From contig CAJFCV020000003.1 in assembly GCA_904066235.2 (NCBI GenBank), positions 6,324,001 to 6,388,000 of the forward strand: a stretch of 64,000 bases of DNA, read 5' to 3'. Of the stretch, positions 42,374-54,702 are shown in pieces. This DNA comes from Bursaphelenchus xylophilus (taxonomy: Eukaryota; Nematoda; Chromadorea; Rhabditida; Aphelenchoididae). The notes beneath the pieces are model-generated. The model was not told the origin of the DNA and ran no database searches. It worked only from the letters and a program-made list of their open reading frames with translations. Every line of letters starts with the position of its first letter. Position 1 is the stretch's first letter. Position numbers and translations under genes: made by a program.

Positions 42374-45300
42374 TTAATAGTAGGTTTCTCGTTCCACCCA
42401 TCCGCCCGGGTATCTTCTGATTAGATAACGACGAATTTCATCATATACGAAAATCAAGATTGAGAATGGAAGAGGCAATAACCACCAGGAGAAGCTAGAA
42501 ATAATAGGGGTTATTTTGTAATACGTTTTCTTACCGTAATCCATACATACGCAGGGCCACATCGAGTCCCGGACAGTAACATAAGAAAGCAGCCAACGCT
42601 GTTTCGAAGAGTAATCCAAAGTTCATTGCCCAATTAGACATTCCCTGTTGAACTAAAGAGTTACGCCGAGTTTTCGAAATGATTAAATCGGCCCATTGGA
42701 CGATCACGATAGACACAAAGTAAGCCGTGTGACAAGTGTGTTCCAAAATCTTCCTATTAGCATATGTCCACTCTTGGCCATAGTCGTCCTTCAGATTGTT
42801 CACTGCCATTGAATCCCATTCCGAACGTATTTGATACAATCTGGATGGATAGAATCCGTTATCAGCCATGATGCAGAAGTAGATGAAGAATCCAGATGAC
42901 GCTTGAATCATTCCAATCTGACCGTATGCGAGGGAGATCAACCTTTCATTCACAAGTTTGTCGCGTAAAGGATCTCGGGGCCTTCTCTTCATGATATCGG
43001 ATTCGGCCTCTTCGTAGGCAAGGGAAATTGCTGGCACCTGTTAAAAAATATATGATTATATTTTTGTACGTGTCCGTCCATAATGGGCAGATTTCTAAAG
43101 TCGGCACCATTAATTACCTATAGAAACACTGTTACCCAAGAAAATTTAAAAAAAGTACTACTTTACAGTACTACTTAAATAAGGAAAATTGTAAAAATCG
43201 TAAAAAAATTTATATCCTCGATTACCTGTGAAAACAATATTAATAAACAAGCAAACAGTTACTACTTTACACTACTATACTAGTTAAGGAAAACAGTAAA
43301 AATCACAAAAAATACACTTTTTTACAAATGTAAGGGTACTGAAAATATTTGCAAATATTTTAGAAACCTTATGCACCGTTGCCGACTACTATATAAGACA
43401 GAAATTAAAATTTTAAATGCTTTTAATCAAGATCGACTCACCATATCGGTACCCAAATCGATACATAAAATTGTAATTGTACCAAGAGGCAGAGGGATTC
43501 CAAATAAGATGTAGGTGAGGAAGGGAGAGATCTCGGGGATATTGGAAGTCAATGTGTAGGCAATGGATTTCTTGAGATTGTCAAAGATTAGGCGGCCCTC
43601 CTCCACGCCAACCACAATCGAAGCGAAGTTGTCATCCAACAATATCATGTCCGCGGCTTGCTTGGATACATCAGATCCAGTAATCCCCATAGCCACACCA
43701 ATATCAGCTTTCTTGAGGGCGGGGGAATCGTTGACTCCATCTCCGGTCACAGCGACAATCTGACCTTGTTTTTGGAAAGCCTCTACAATCAGCAACTTTT
43801 GGGTGGGTGATGTTCTGGCAAACACAATTTCAGAATGTTTGTTGATTGTTTCCAGAAGTTGATTCGAATCCATGCCTTCTAGATCGGAGCCATGGATGAC
43901 TGCCGCGGCTGCTTCGTTCTCTTCAACATCCTCCTTAGCAATTCCTCTTCTGATGGCGATGTCTTCTACAGTCTCCGATCCTTCGCTTATAATACCAACA
44001 GACTTGGCGATCGCTTTGGCGGTGATAGGGTGGTCTCCGGTGACCATGACAACCTTAATCCCGGCCGATCTGCACTTTGCAACCGCATCGGGTACCGCAG
44101 CTCTTGGTGGGTCAATCATACTCATAAGACCAACAAAACGGTAATTGCTTATGGGGAAATTGACATCTTCCACATCAAACTTGAATGTCAAAGGATATTC
44201 TGAAGCATCTAGACGACTGTCACAGAATCCAAGAACTCTCTCGCCCATTCCACCCAGCTCGAGATACGCGTCGTTAAATCGTTTCTTGATTTCTTCGGTC
44301 ATTTCGACTTCCCCATCTTCAAGAAGAATGGTGGAACATTTATCCAGAATCCTCTCTGGAGCACCTTTCATAACCACCAGAAGTCCTTTGTCATCGTCGA
44401 CTTGATGTATGGAAAGTTGATATTTGTTCTTGGAGTTGAAAGGAATCTCAGCCATCTTTGGGTTCTTTCTTCTGTACGCTGGTACATTTCCTACGGTAAT
44501 CTCTGTGTATTTTAGCAGAGCGATTTCTGACGCATCTCCAGTGCATTCTCGTCTTGAGATGGGTACATTATCTTGGTCCGGTTTGAATTCAGCACGGTTG
44601 CATAAGGCGGCAACACGAAGCAGATTGGTCTCGGTATGACCAGGAACTCTTTTCTGATCTTCTGAATAGTTTTCGTTGGTATCGCATGACTTGATCTCAT
44701 CGTTGAACCAAACATGGGCCACCGTCATCCTGTTCTGGGTCAGGGTCCCAGTCTTGTCCGAACAAATGGTTGAGGTTGAACCTAAGGTTTCCACAGCCTC
44801 CAGATTCTTTACTAGACAATTCTTTGACGCCATTCTTTTTGCAGTCAGGGTAAGACAAACGGTAACAGTTGCAATTAAACCTAAACGACACATCAGTTTT
44901 TAAAAAACATTAGGGGCTGGCTCACCTTCTGGCACATTTGCAACGATGATTCCAATCAAAAAGACAACAGCTGTTAACCAATGGTAGCCCAGAATAATTG
45001 CAATGAAGAAGAATGAAACTCCCAAGAAGACAGCAACCCCGGTGATCAGATGGATAAAGTGCTCCAGTTCCCTTGCAATTGGAGTTTGCCCACTCTCAAT
45101 GTCTGCAGCCAAGTGAGCGATACGGCCCATGATGGAACGATCTCCGGTTCCGATAACTACTCCCTTTCCAGTTCCCTCAACGGCATTTGTGGAGAAGAAT
45201 GCCAAGTTTCGTGTCTCCAACGGTCTTTCACTCGTGCATTCCGTCGACCTACTCTGCGGCTCTGATTCCCCTGTCAAAGAAGCGTTGTCGACTTTCAAGC

Positions 45301-46098
45301 CCATCGCATAGATGATGCGAACATCTGCAGGAATACGGTCTCCACCTTTAACTTCTACGATATCACCGACAACAAGAGATTCCGTTGCCATTTGGATCCT
45401 TTTTCCATCCCGGAAAACAATGGCAAACTAAGAAATTGTTACACTGTATCGGGGGACTTACAGTAGGCACCATACTTTTGAAGGATTCCATTATCTTGGA
45501 GCTCTTGCTTTCTTGGTAATATTGGAAACATCCCGTAATGATGACAACTCCCATCAATACAAGACCCAAGTAAAGATTATCTTTAGATGGGTTTTCTAAT
45601 GACAGATAGTCCATGCCATAAGCAATGTAACAGAGGAAGGCACCTATCCACAAGAGCATGGCAAATCCTCCAAATAAATTTTTGCAGAACTTGATCCACT
45701 CGGGTGTGCCCTTCTGAGGAGTCAGGGCATTAGGACCATCCCTCTTGAAGACCTCCTCTGCTTGGGCCGATGTTAAACCATTGACAAGGTCAGTCTTCAG
45801 GCGGGATACCAATTCTTCCAGAGGAATCTTGTGTTCATCCATTTCCACTTCCTTCTTGAGATCCGCTAGTTTATCTTCTTTTTTCTTCTTTTTGTCATCT
45901 TGACATTTAGCTCCCGTTGCAACTATGGGAGTTCTTTCCACTACTGGGGCCGTAGATTTTGGGATGGAATCAGGAGGCTTGAGCGGGGACGTTTCTAGAT
46001 CGGCCACCGCATTACTGGCCGTGGCCACACGATAACTTTCCGTTCGACCGGGCTGGTTTAAATAATCATAAGACGTTATTCATACTTACTTGGTCCAT
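42374..46098 (-). CDS. eat-6: Na+/K+-ATPase alpha subunit
   Basis: P-type ATPase that exports three Na+ for two K+ at the plasma membrane. Start at 46098 (MDQ, intron, [16 protein letters not shown]). A Lys-rich N-terminus is followed by TM1-TM2 ([17 protein letters not shown], then [17 protein letters not shown]), TGES in [16 protein letters not shown]-type VANVPEG, the phosphorylation site [12 protein letters not shown], the nucleotide-site [12 protein letters not shown] and MKGAPERIL, and the hinge [18 protein letters not shown]. The C-terminus [10 protein letters not shown] is the Na+/K+-ATPase hallmark. The residue aligned with ouabain-site Gln111 is Asp, while Asn122 is kept. About eight exons; the intron at 43038-43440 has AT-rich degenerate repeats. 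eat-6 is the main C. elegans orthologue; a paralogue (catp) is less likely. Confidence 0.92.
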
Positions 46099-47425
46099 GT
46101 TTTATCGCAAATATCTGAAAATAAAGCCGGTTCCGAGCGTTTCAAAGCGAAGAAGGAAAGTGCGGTCCCGACTTTGGCAGGTCTTTCTCGGTGGGGGAGC
46201 TGTCCAAAAACGGAAAAAGCGCCTTCGGCGTTTTGCGCGGCATGTGGCTGAGGCCAAGCTCCCTCTTTCCATTTTGCTATTCTGCTTAAGCCGAGCATAA
46301 ATTCGAAGGCAAAAATGCTGGAAAAGCAATGCAGCATAAGACCGAATATAACCAAGAAACAGAACACAGCAACACCAGATCTGTACATTTGTACAAGTCT
46401 TATTGCTTCAGAGCACCCTTCTCCAGGATGATTGCTTTGATTCTTGTTGTTTTGCCGACCTATTATCATGCAGATGTAAGCAAGATGCAAAAAGAGCACA
46501 TCTTATTCACACATTGTCGGCAAGTTGCGTCACTAATATGACAGCAGAAATGGCCATGTTATCTTATCTCCGCTGATCTCCACTAAACGATCATAACCTT
46601 CGATTAACAGCCAGCCTTGGCGAAGTTGTCGCCTTATAATGTGTTCATTTAGATGTTTTGTCGACGAGCGAACAAGGTCATTAGGCCATTCCTCCTCTCA
46701 TGATGGCAGGTATAGATTATTATTATGCGCTTGACATAATTTTATCCCTCTTCTTCCATCTGGACTGTCATTGTTTCGATCGCCATTTGGTCGGAACGAC
46801 AAATTGTCGGCACACTTAAGCGGAGGAATAGGCCATGCGAGGCCATTCGAGACAATGCCTCGACGCTTGACCCAACCCCCGCTGATCCACAGCTGGCCCA
46901 TCTTTGTTTGGGAGAGCGAGGGTCAGGTAGCAGCGCTGCCCTTCCCTTTTCTGGCAGTTCGGATCAAGAGCGAGCGGCGTCATTTTTGTTTGTTTTAGTC
47001 ATATATATGCATATATGATATGTCATAATTGTGCTATCTTTATTTCATTTGTTGTTTATGTGTTTGAGTCCCGCCACGAAAGTATTAGCCGGAGTAAAAA
47101 TGTTTGAAACAGATGATATATTTCCCAGATTACCAGAAGCGAAGGAAGAAAGGCGGAAGACAAGACTTTTGTCTATTGTTAGCGTCTTCTTTACGCAAAG
47201 AAAGTGTTGAGGACACTCCAGACTTCTGAAGCCAAAAACAATTTCTTTTTTCCTTCTTTGCCCTAAACTCACTTTGGAATTGACCTAGCTTTGTTTACCT
47301 GAATTTATTTCAAGATTCGCAGGTTGATTGACAGTGTCAAGATCACTTTTCATTTCCGCCCAGTTCGCGGTCTTTATTTATTTTAATTTAGGTAATCTAT
47401 ACTGACCGCGTTTGCAGGAGAGCCC
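46099..47425. promoter_or_regulatory. Divergent upstream region of the ATPase and IgCAM genes
   Basis: About 1.3 kb between two divergently transcribed genes. A short palindromic AT tract (CATATATATGCATATATGAT type, 46999-47020) is the only distinctive element seen. No gene is supported. Confidence 0.35.
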
Positions 47426-50400
47426 ATGAATATCTTTGTTTTGCTTTTATTTTTGATAAAAGCCGCACAGTCATGGAAAGTGTTGGTTCCAAATGCAATT
47501 GAGCACCATGTAGTGTTTGGCACTCAAGATCGGAATGTTCTCCGTTGTGCTGTCAGTGGATTGGCTCCTGGATCTTCTGCGAAGGTGGACTGGCAATTTG
47601 ACCAAAGGTACGCGCGAAAGGTTCACAAACATCCATCGAGTGATGGGGCTCAGTTTTTGACCTTCAACAAGAAAGTGACCACTTCTGATTCTGGCCGATT
47701 TGTATGTGTGGCCGAGTTCGAAGGCAAAACCCAGGACTACGAGGTTTTTGTCAAATTTATCGGCAAGTTTCTTTGTTGCGTTCGACTTTATTTTTCAGAT
47801 GAACCAAACTTTGCGGAAGTAGAATCTGTTCAGCATCCCATCATCAATCAAGACGCCAGAATCAGATGTCCAGTCACAAACCTTCCGGAAAATAGTGAGG
47901 TATATTGGACGAGGGATGAGTCCATTCTCATTGAAGATGATCAAACTTCCTTTGAAGACGACAGGAAAACCTTAGTTTTCAAAAATTATTCCAAAGATCT
48001 TGACGGAACTTATACTTGCAATGTCCCCTTTCTGGAACGAGTGACCACAAAAAGTATTGATGTCTCCGGTTATCGTAAGTGTTCTCACTTTTGCATTTGG
48101 AAAACCTTCCGTGTTTTGGCCCACTCAAATTTTTTGATTTTTTCGTGGGCTTGAGGTGGGGAACAAACAAGTAGGGTGATGTCTAGAGTGGAAAAACGAT
48201 AATTTAATGGTACTGTTGGTGTTTTATTTATGAGGGAGTGCTTGAAGTGCGGCGCTCTGATTTTCTTTAAGAAATAGGTATGGAACTTTTCACGCTAAAA
48301 AGTCACATTTTTGCCAACTTCGAACGTAAAAATCTCGGTCGTGTCTGCAAAGCGCGAGCTAGCCGTCTTGCATACGTCTTCGAAAGAGATTTTCTAAATT
48401 TATGGCAAGTTTCATCAAAATCTGAGCGTCGCACTTGGAGTACTTCCCTTGTTTGTTCTTTTGCCATCATCATAAGGTCTACTTCACGTAAAACCGCGGT
48501 CAGCCAGGGATGGAAGACGGTCAGGGCTTTTCCAGGCCCGGCCGGTTTTTTTTGAAACGCCAAGCCTTGCACACGTCAATAATCGACACTATTTCTTGAC
48601 CAAGATTTAATCGATGTAGCGTTTCGTCAAAAATATAATTTTGTAGAAGAGTTTTGGCTGCTTTTTCTTGGCTTGTTGGGACAAAAGCTTCCTTTCTGGT
48701 GACAAAATAACGTTCTAATTTTTCCTTGATTTTTTAGGACTAGTTTTGTCTAGGGTTCGGTCGGGGTATATACCCAAATACCCGAGAGGCCGGGTATTTA
48801 TGGAAATTTTCAAAGTACTTTTGCATTCAAAAAGCGTAAAAAAAAGTCGAGTTTTGTCATAAAAAATCAATAAATGTTGACATTTTGTCATAATTTGTTT
48901 TTTGCCGTTCAAAACTTGGTTCTAAGGTTGAAATTACTTGACCAGTTGCCGGAGTCGGAAAATGAACGGGAAAAAATCGAAATCTGACTGCGAAATATTG
49001 GATTTCTAAACTTTTTCATTGTTGAAGTACTAGTTTTGTTCGTTGTAGTTGGAAAAAAAAGAATATCACCCCAAACGTGATTAAGATTAAGTTAATGAAT
49101 AAGTTGCAAAATACTGATATCTAAAAATTTTTGGACAATCGAAAACGTCTAAACGGTTCCGGAAATGCGCTGGCTTGACGGTTGGCATTCATTTTTCGCG
49201 ACGGGAAAAATTTTTTGATGGGATTTTATTATATTCCAGCTCGTTTGGCCCTGGGAATAATGATAGAGACAGTTTAATATTCCAGAGGCCCCCAGTATTA
49301 CTGACTACAACTTACCAAACTTGGCTTTGGAAGGCAAAGACTCGTTCTTCAGCTGTCTGGCTGAAGGTATCCCACCCCCAAAAGTCGAATGGTTAAAAAT
49401 TACTGTAAGTTTACAGCAGAGTTTCATTCTAAATAATCTCAGAATGCCAAGAACACCGAGCAGATCTCTTCTTCTCCCAAATATGATTTAAGTCAAGATG
49501 GAGTCCTCGTTATAAAGAATTCGTCCGTCCTGGACACGGGCGTTTACATCTGTTCAGCATCCAATGAATTAAATTTGAGAGACAGCAGAAACGTCACTTT
49601 GGAAGTTATCAGTAAGCAATAATACGCTTTGTGAAAATGAGTAATAGATGCACGACATACTAAGATGTCGAGCAATGTCATGTAATTGAGACGGCAGAAA
49701 ATTTGTTGTTTATTCTTTTCAGCTCGTCCTCGGGTTATTCCTTTTGATGAGGTGATCGTGAGAGAAGGAGAAAGTGTTTCTATCCCATGCAAGACTTTTG
49801 GTACTACTGAATCTGTTTATTGGGTAACACACTCTGGCCTTAAAGTGGAACCTCTCACCGAAAACGCGGCTGTTGGCTATCGAGTTGAAGATAATACCCC
49901 TACCTTGGTGGTGCAGAACGTCCAGCGAAATTCTAATAACAAATTCCGCTGCATCGCTCAAAACAAGGCTGGATCTTCATCGGAAGATGCCCAGATTAAG
50001 GTGTTTGGTATGTTGCACTGTATGTAAAATACTGTTTCAGTCGAACCCACCGTAATCAAAAAAGGAAGTGAGGTAAGAAGGGCGGTCATCGGCGGCACTC
50101 AACCTGCCATATCCATCTCTTGTAATGTAACTGGAACTCCCACGCCAACGGTTAAATGGTATAAGGATGGGAATGAACTGGAAGTCGATGTCGCCACATA
50201 CTCATTGGATGAGGCGAGTAATGAACAGGCTTCGACGTTATACATTCGTCCCAGCTCTTCCTCCAGTTTTGGAACTTACTTCTGTGAAGCGGAGAATCGC
50301 CTGGGAAAGGACAAAGGAGATGAAATCCGTCTTCTTCAAGTCTTGGATCCTGCGCAACCTGAATACAAATGTGATTATCTCCTTCCCACGACTGCCAAGT

Positions 50401-51207
50401 GCGAGCTGATCCTTGATGGAATCTCCGAAAGTCGTATCCCAACACATTACTCAGCTCACTTCCTAACACCCGTAGAGTTTGAAGTCCACAACCTTAGGCC
50501 CTACGAAAATATGGTCGAAATCGAGGGATTGAACACAAGCTCTAAATATACAGTCAAGTTTATGGCTCACAATGAAGTGGACTCTACAGGATGGTCTTCT
50601 CATGTCTACCATGTTGAGACGTCGGCTCCTCGAGCTCCGGATGCTGTGAAAGATGTGACTGTAGAATGTGGGGAGAGCTGTAAAATTGAGTGGACTCCCG
50701 GAAGGGATAATGGGAGACCAATCACTGCTTATGATGTCACCTTGTTCAGAGATGGATCGGTAAGTGGGAGAAAGTAGAATACGTAATTTTTTTATAGACA
50801 GCTGTGTGGTCCGGTATCTCCAACGAAACGTCTACTGAGGTATTCAGTCTGGATTCGAGAACAAAGTATGAAGTACGAGTCGAGGCTCTCAATGACATTG
50901 GAGCATCTGTTGTTACTACTTACAAGTTCGAAACACCAGGTTTGTTTGAAGTTTATTTTAGAATGTTTTAATGTTACTCATTATAGAATTTCCCCGTTCA
51001 TCAGGATTGTACATTATGGTCTTTGTAATCTTCCTCATTTCGATCTTGCTGAGCAGTCTTGCAATCGACTTTGCCATCTACAGACTCAAAGGAAGGTCCC
51101 TGTTCCAGGCTGTGTACAGATGTGGAAAGAAGGCTGATGTCGACAACAAGGTCAACAAAACTGAGGATCAGTCTCTGCTGGTCGAGTCAGGAAAGGCTCA
51201 GGTATAA
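47426..51207 (+). CDS. ncam-1: NCAM/Fasciclin II-like Ig cell-adhesion receptor
   Basis: Signal peptide MNIFVLLLFLIKAAQSW, then five Ig domains, each with the paired Cys and the D-x-G-x-Y-x-C turn: Ig1 ends SGRFVCVAE, Ig2 DLDGTYTCN, Ig3 LDTGVYICSASN, Ig4 NKFRCIAQN, Ig5 SSFGTYFCEAEN. Two fibronectin III domains follow (TSSKYTVKFMAHNE; SRTKYEVRVEALND), one membrane span (LYIMVFVIFLISILLSSLAI) and a short tail ending ESGKAQV with TAA at 51205-51207. The 5 Ig + 2 FN3 + TM layout is that of NCAM/FasII. The first intron has a GC donor (ATCG|GCAAGT), and the large third intron (48077 to about 49286) carries a dispersed repeat. The gene symbol is by architecture, not by search. Confidence 0.85.
48343..48470. 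repeat. Dispersed repeat, copy 2
   Basis: Inside an intron of the IgCAM gene. It shares TCTGCAAAGCGCGAGCTA and, about 75 bases on, GAGCGTCGCACTTGGAGTAC with the copy at about 1676-1795. A weak third trace (TTGCAAAGTGCGAGCTGG) is at 36304-36321. Confidence 0.6.
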
Positions 51208-52404
51208 ACTCATCATCTTTCCTGGAAATGCTCAATGGTCTCACCATTATTATGGGTCCTATTGTATAAAACTGCCTCATTCCTAACTTAGTTAAGCTTT
51301 TTTATTGTTAATAATTTCTTCGTTACACAAAGTAATAATTTTCACGATGAATAAACGGTTGCACGTTATCACCGTTCGACTCATTTCGCTAAAGTCTTAG
51401 TAGTAAGGAAGATGGAGGAGAGGATATCATTTGACAACTGGAGTTGTTCTAGTTATTCTTTCGGACTCAATCTTCGTATTACAGCAGAAGTGAATGGGAA
51501 TCCGAACCAATAAGATCGGGAGAGGGCACGTTAATAGATTGTTCTACCTTCGGCAAAAACTCCTCATTTGCGTTTTTCTCATCTCATTTGCATTTCGTTT
51601 TTTTAGGGTTGCAATAATGACAAATTTCAAAAACGAAAAATTACTCTATGCAAATCCGAATTCAATCAGCAACTAGGGTTTAAGAGTAGGTTGAAATCTT
51701 GTCATTAAACCTTGACTGAAACACAGTACAGTGCGCTTGGCTATGGTGCTATAATGAAAATAAAAAGGACCGACGAAGCAATACATATTGGTTAAATTTT
51801 GACTCAAAGTTTACGATTAAGCGAATAAAGTATTTGTTTGATTTCGTGAATTCATGCAGAGTCTACTGTTAGTTCAGACGTCGCTATGCGGTGAAATATA
51901 CATTAAAAGACCTTATTAATAAGACGGCGTTCTCCCCTCATATATTCCATCCTTCGATTCGGAAGGGAGAATACCACGGTTGTACCAAAAAAATAAAGAA
52001 ATTCTCCTGCCTTCCTTCGCTTTCCCCGAGCCAGACACAGGTGAGGGGGAGGGGGGACGATGCGGGCCGGGTGGTGAGTGCGTTCCCCGGCTGGTGCGTT
52101 TCTTCTCGCCTGTCAGTCAGACGGGTCGACAGCCATTCTTTTTGCGTGCACCCTTTTATTCCTTTCCACGAAGGCTAACTGAGCCTAAAACTGGCTGTTT
52201 TTGCATCCCACGTCAGTCCCAGTCCTTCACTCCCTTTTTGGCACAGCGTGGATTATATCCTCCTTCCTTCTCTTTGTCTTCTCATTATTAACCTGAGATC
52301 GTGCTTTCAGAGTCTCATCTTATCCCTCCAGTAGTTCTCTTGGCATTGTTTCCGGCCCCAACATACTGGATACCATTCCTTTCGACCAGTCTTTCTTCGG
52401 TTGA
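51208..52404. promoter_or_regulatory. Spacer upstream of akap-1
   Basis: About 1.2 kb with no convincing gene. The last 450 bases (51950-52404) are pyrimidine-rich and GC-richer and probably hold the promoter and 5' UTR of akap-1. Confidence 0.3.
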
Positions 52405-54610
52405 ATGTCTTCTGGACACCGCCGTTACTTTTTGGCTGCTGTGGGAGCGGCTTCATTGGCAGCATTCTTATACGTAATGGAAAGACGTAGGAGACGTGTA
52501 GTTCTCCCCAATCCTAATAATCCTATGACTTTCGGAGCAGCAGTTACACAGTCCTTAGACTCTGTATCCACACCTACCAATACTTCATCTGTTATCGACA
52601 ACGGCTCATCCACTGCCGATGAATCTTCCACACCTTCAGAGAACTCTACTATTAATTCAGAACCTATTACTCCGAGTAAAAAACAGAACTCGGTTGAAGA
52701 AGTAGTCCAACGCAAAACCGAACGTCCCACGCAATCTGCTCGAATGACGTCAGAATCTGTGAGAGCGATGTGTTCAGAAGTTTTCCAGGAAGAGGTGTCC
52801 AAAGACAAGCAGGTTTGTTGGCCTTGTCTAGATGTTGTATCTTGGTCTGACTATAATCAAAACCCCTCTTATGTGGTTGCCGTTTGCTGGTTTAAGTCGG
52901 CGAAATCTCTATGCGCTCTTTTTATGTAGGGAACCTGCATTCGTTGCGAGACCAGGCAGGAGGATTTATGAAACAGATGAAAAGTTATGTAATGTTGTGA
53001 TTACTATCCGTAAATGGCAATAAACCTTTTTGTTTTCGTTTCGTGATACTAAGATTTTTCGTTTGTTACTTTTTATATTATTTGAGACGTTATCAGATAA
53101 GTAATTGTTTTTTTTTCAGGCTTCCGAGATGACAAAGAAGGCGCAAAAGGTACCCTCGGTCTTGGTGGAACAGGTCTCGAATAAGATGGATTGTGTGAAA
53201 TTAAAAGATACGGTAGGTTCATAAATTATTATTTAAATTGAAGCTTAGGACCCAAAGAGTTTGGTGGTGAATACTGAAGAGGGGAAGAATGCAGGAGAAC
53301 TCACTCAATTGCCAGCCGAGACTGAATATAAGAACGCTGAAAGTCCCTCCCAATCGTCGACTAACAGCGAGGGATCCGCTGACAGTGGGCGAGCTACCGG
53401 AGGGCCTAACTGCAGTCCCTTCGATCAACATAACAATGACTACGAAATCTATCCAGTCTACGAGTTTGAGGTGCCCAACACACTGGTTGGTCTGATCATT
53501 GGCGTGCAGGGAAAAACCATATCTGTAAGAGCATAGAAATTACATTTACATAACCGATTACTCTTGTTTTACAATTGCCTTTTTAGGAATTGTGTAATCG
53601 TGCTCAAGTTCGAATGTTGATCCGGCCACATCATACTATCTCCAGAATGGAGACTCACCAGATCTGCTCCATCGAAGGGAAGAGACAGAACATCAACAAA
53701 TGTCTCCATATGATAAGATATAGATTCCCTCAGAACCGATTCCCTGACCTAAATTTGAAGCCTGTTTTGCCTCCAACCATATTGGACGCACCCAAAGTTG
53801 TTGGTTCAGAACCCACTGCAGTAAGTTGAATAAAATTAGACTGCAGATTATACGAGATCTTAATAAAAAAGCGTTTTCAGCTAAGCTTACCAGTCGGTGT
53901 TCCATGTGAAGTATTTGTCTGCTCAATTGTGGATGCTGGACACTTTTTCGTTCAACTCCCGACCCATCCCACTTTCTCGTCTCTCTCCACACTTGACTAT
54001 TACACCATGAATATCTACAGTAATCTTTCCGGCATTCCAGTTCTTCCAAAGCCCTGTACTCCAGGTGTTGTTTGCATTGCCCCCACCTGTAGTGGATGGT
54101 TCCGGGCTATCACTCTGCATCACAATGAGAACGAAGACACCGTTTTGGTCAGATTTGCTGATTACGGGGGCTTTGCCACCCTTCCGCGGACCGAATTAAG
54201 GCAGATTAGATCTGATCTGACTTCTCTCCCAATGCAAGCCATTGAATGTTATCTTGCCCATGTGCAACCATCTGATGGGACAGTTCATTGGAGTCAAGAA
54301 GCAGTAGATCTCTTCACGAAACTCTGCTCCAGCAAGATCGTTCATGCTGAATTAGTTGGTTTTCATCGAGAAAACAACATCCCCTACGTCAAACTATGCA
54401 CCGTTGATGAAAAAAAGAATGTAAGTTTCGTCCGAATATCGATTTGTCTGTAAAGGAATGAATTTATTTGTAACACATCTTCAGGTTAAACGCGTAGATC
54501 AGGTTCTCCTTGAATTGGGCTATGCCAAGCCCGCTGATCCAGCCAAAATGATCGGCGTCCAATCTATCACAAGAAACGGACCAGTGGGAAAAACGAAGAA
54601 GACATATTAA
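52405..54610 (+). CDS. akap-1: Mitochondrial A-kinase anchor protein with KH and Tudor domains
   Basis: Start at 52405 (MSSGHRRYFLAAVGAASLAA): a single hydrophobic segment followed by RRRRR, the outer-mitochondrial-membrane anchor seen in D-AKAP1. A Ser/Thr-rich linker is followed by amphipathic segments that could bind the PKA regulatory subunit (SESVRAMCSEVFQEEVSK). The KH domain has VGLIIGVQGKTIS with the GxxG loop (GVQG). The Tudor domain has VFVCSIVDAGHFFVQLP, VLVRFADYGGFATLP and LELGYAKP. It ends GPVGKTKKTY. Domain order and length match AKAP1 and C. elegans akap-1, which tether PKA and RNA at mitochondria. Seven exons; the RII-binding helix is not proven here. Confidence 0.9.
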
Positions 54611-54702
54611 ACTACCATCTAGGTCCAAGAATTGTTACTGTTAAGGGTCCTCTCTGATTTTATTCTCGAAAACCTCTAAAAATTGTTTTGTTGTGCTTTG
54701 TA

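Noticed and set aside
52800..53115. Open frame continuing past the akap-1 first exon
   Set aside because: It is intron read-through; the next exon (ASEMTKKAQK) joins in phase after the TTTTTTCAG acceptor.
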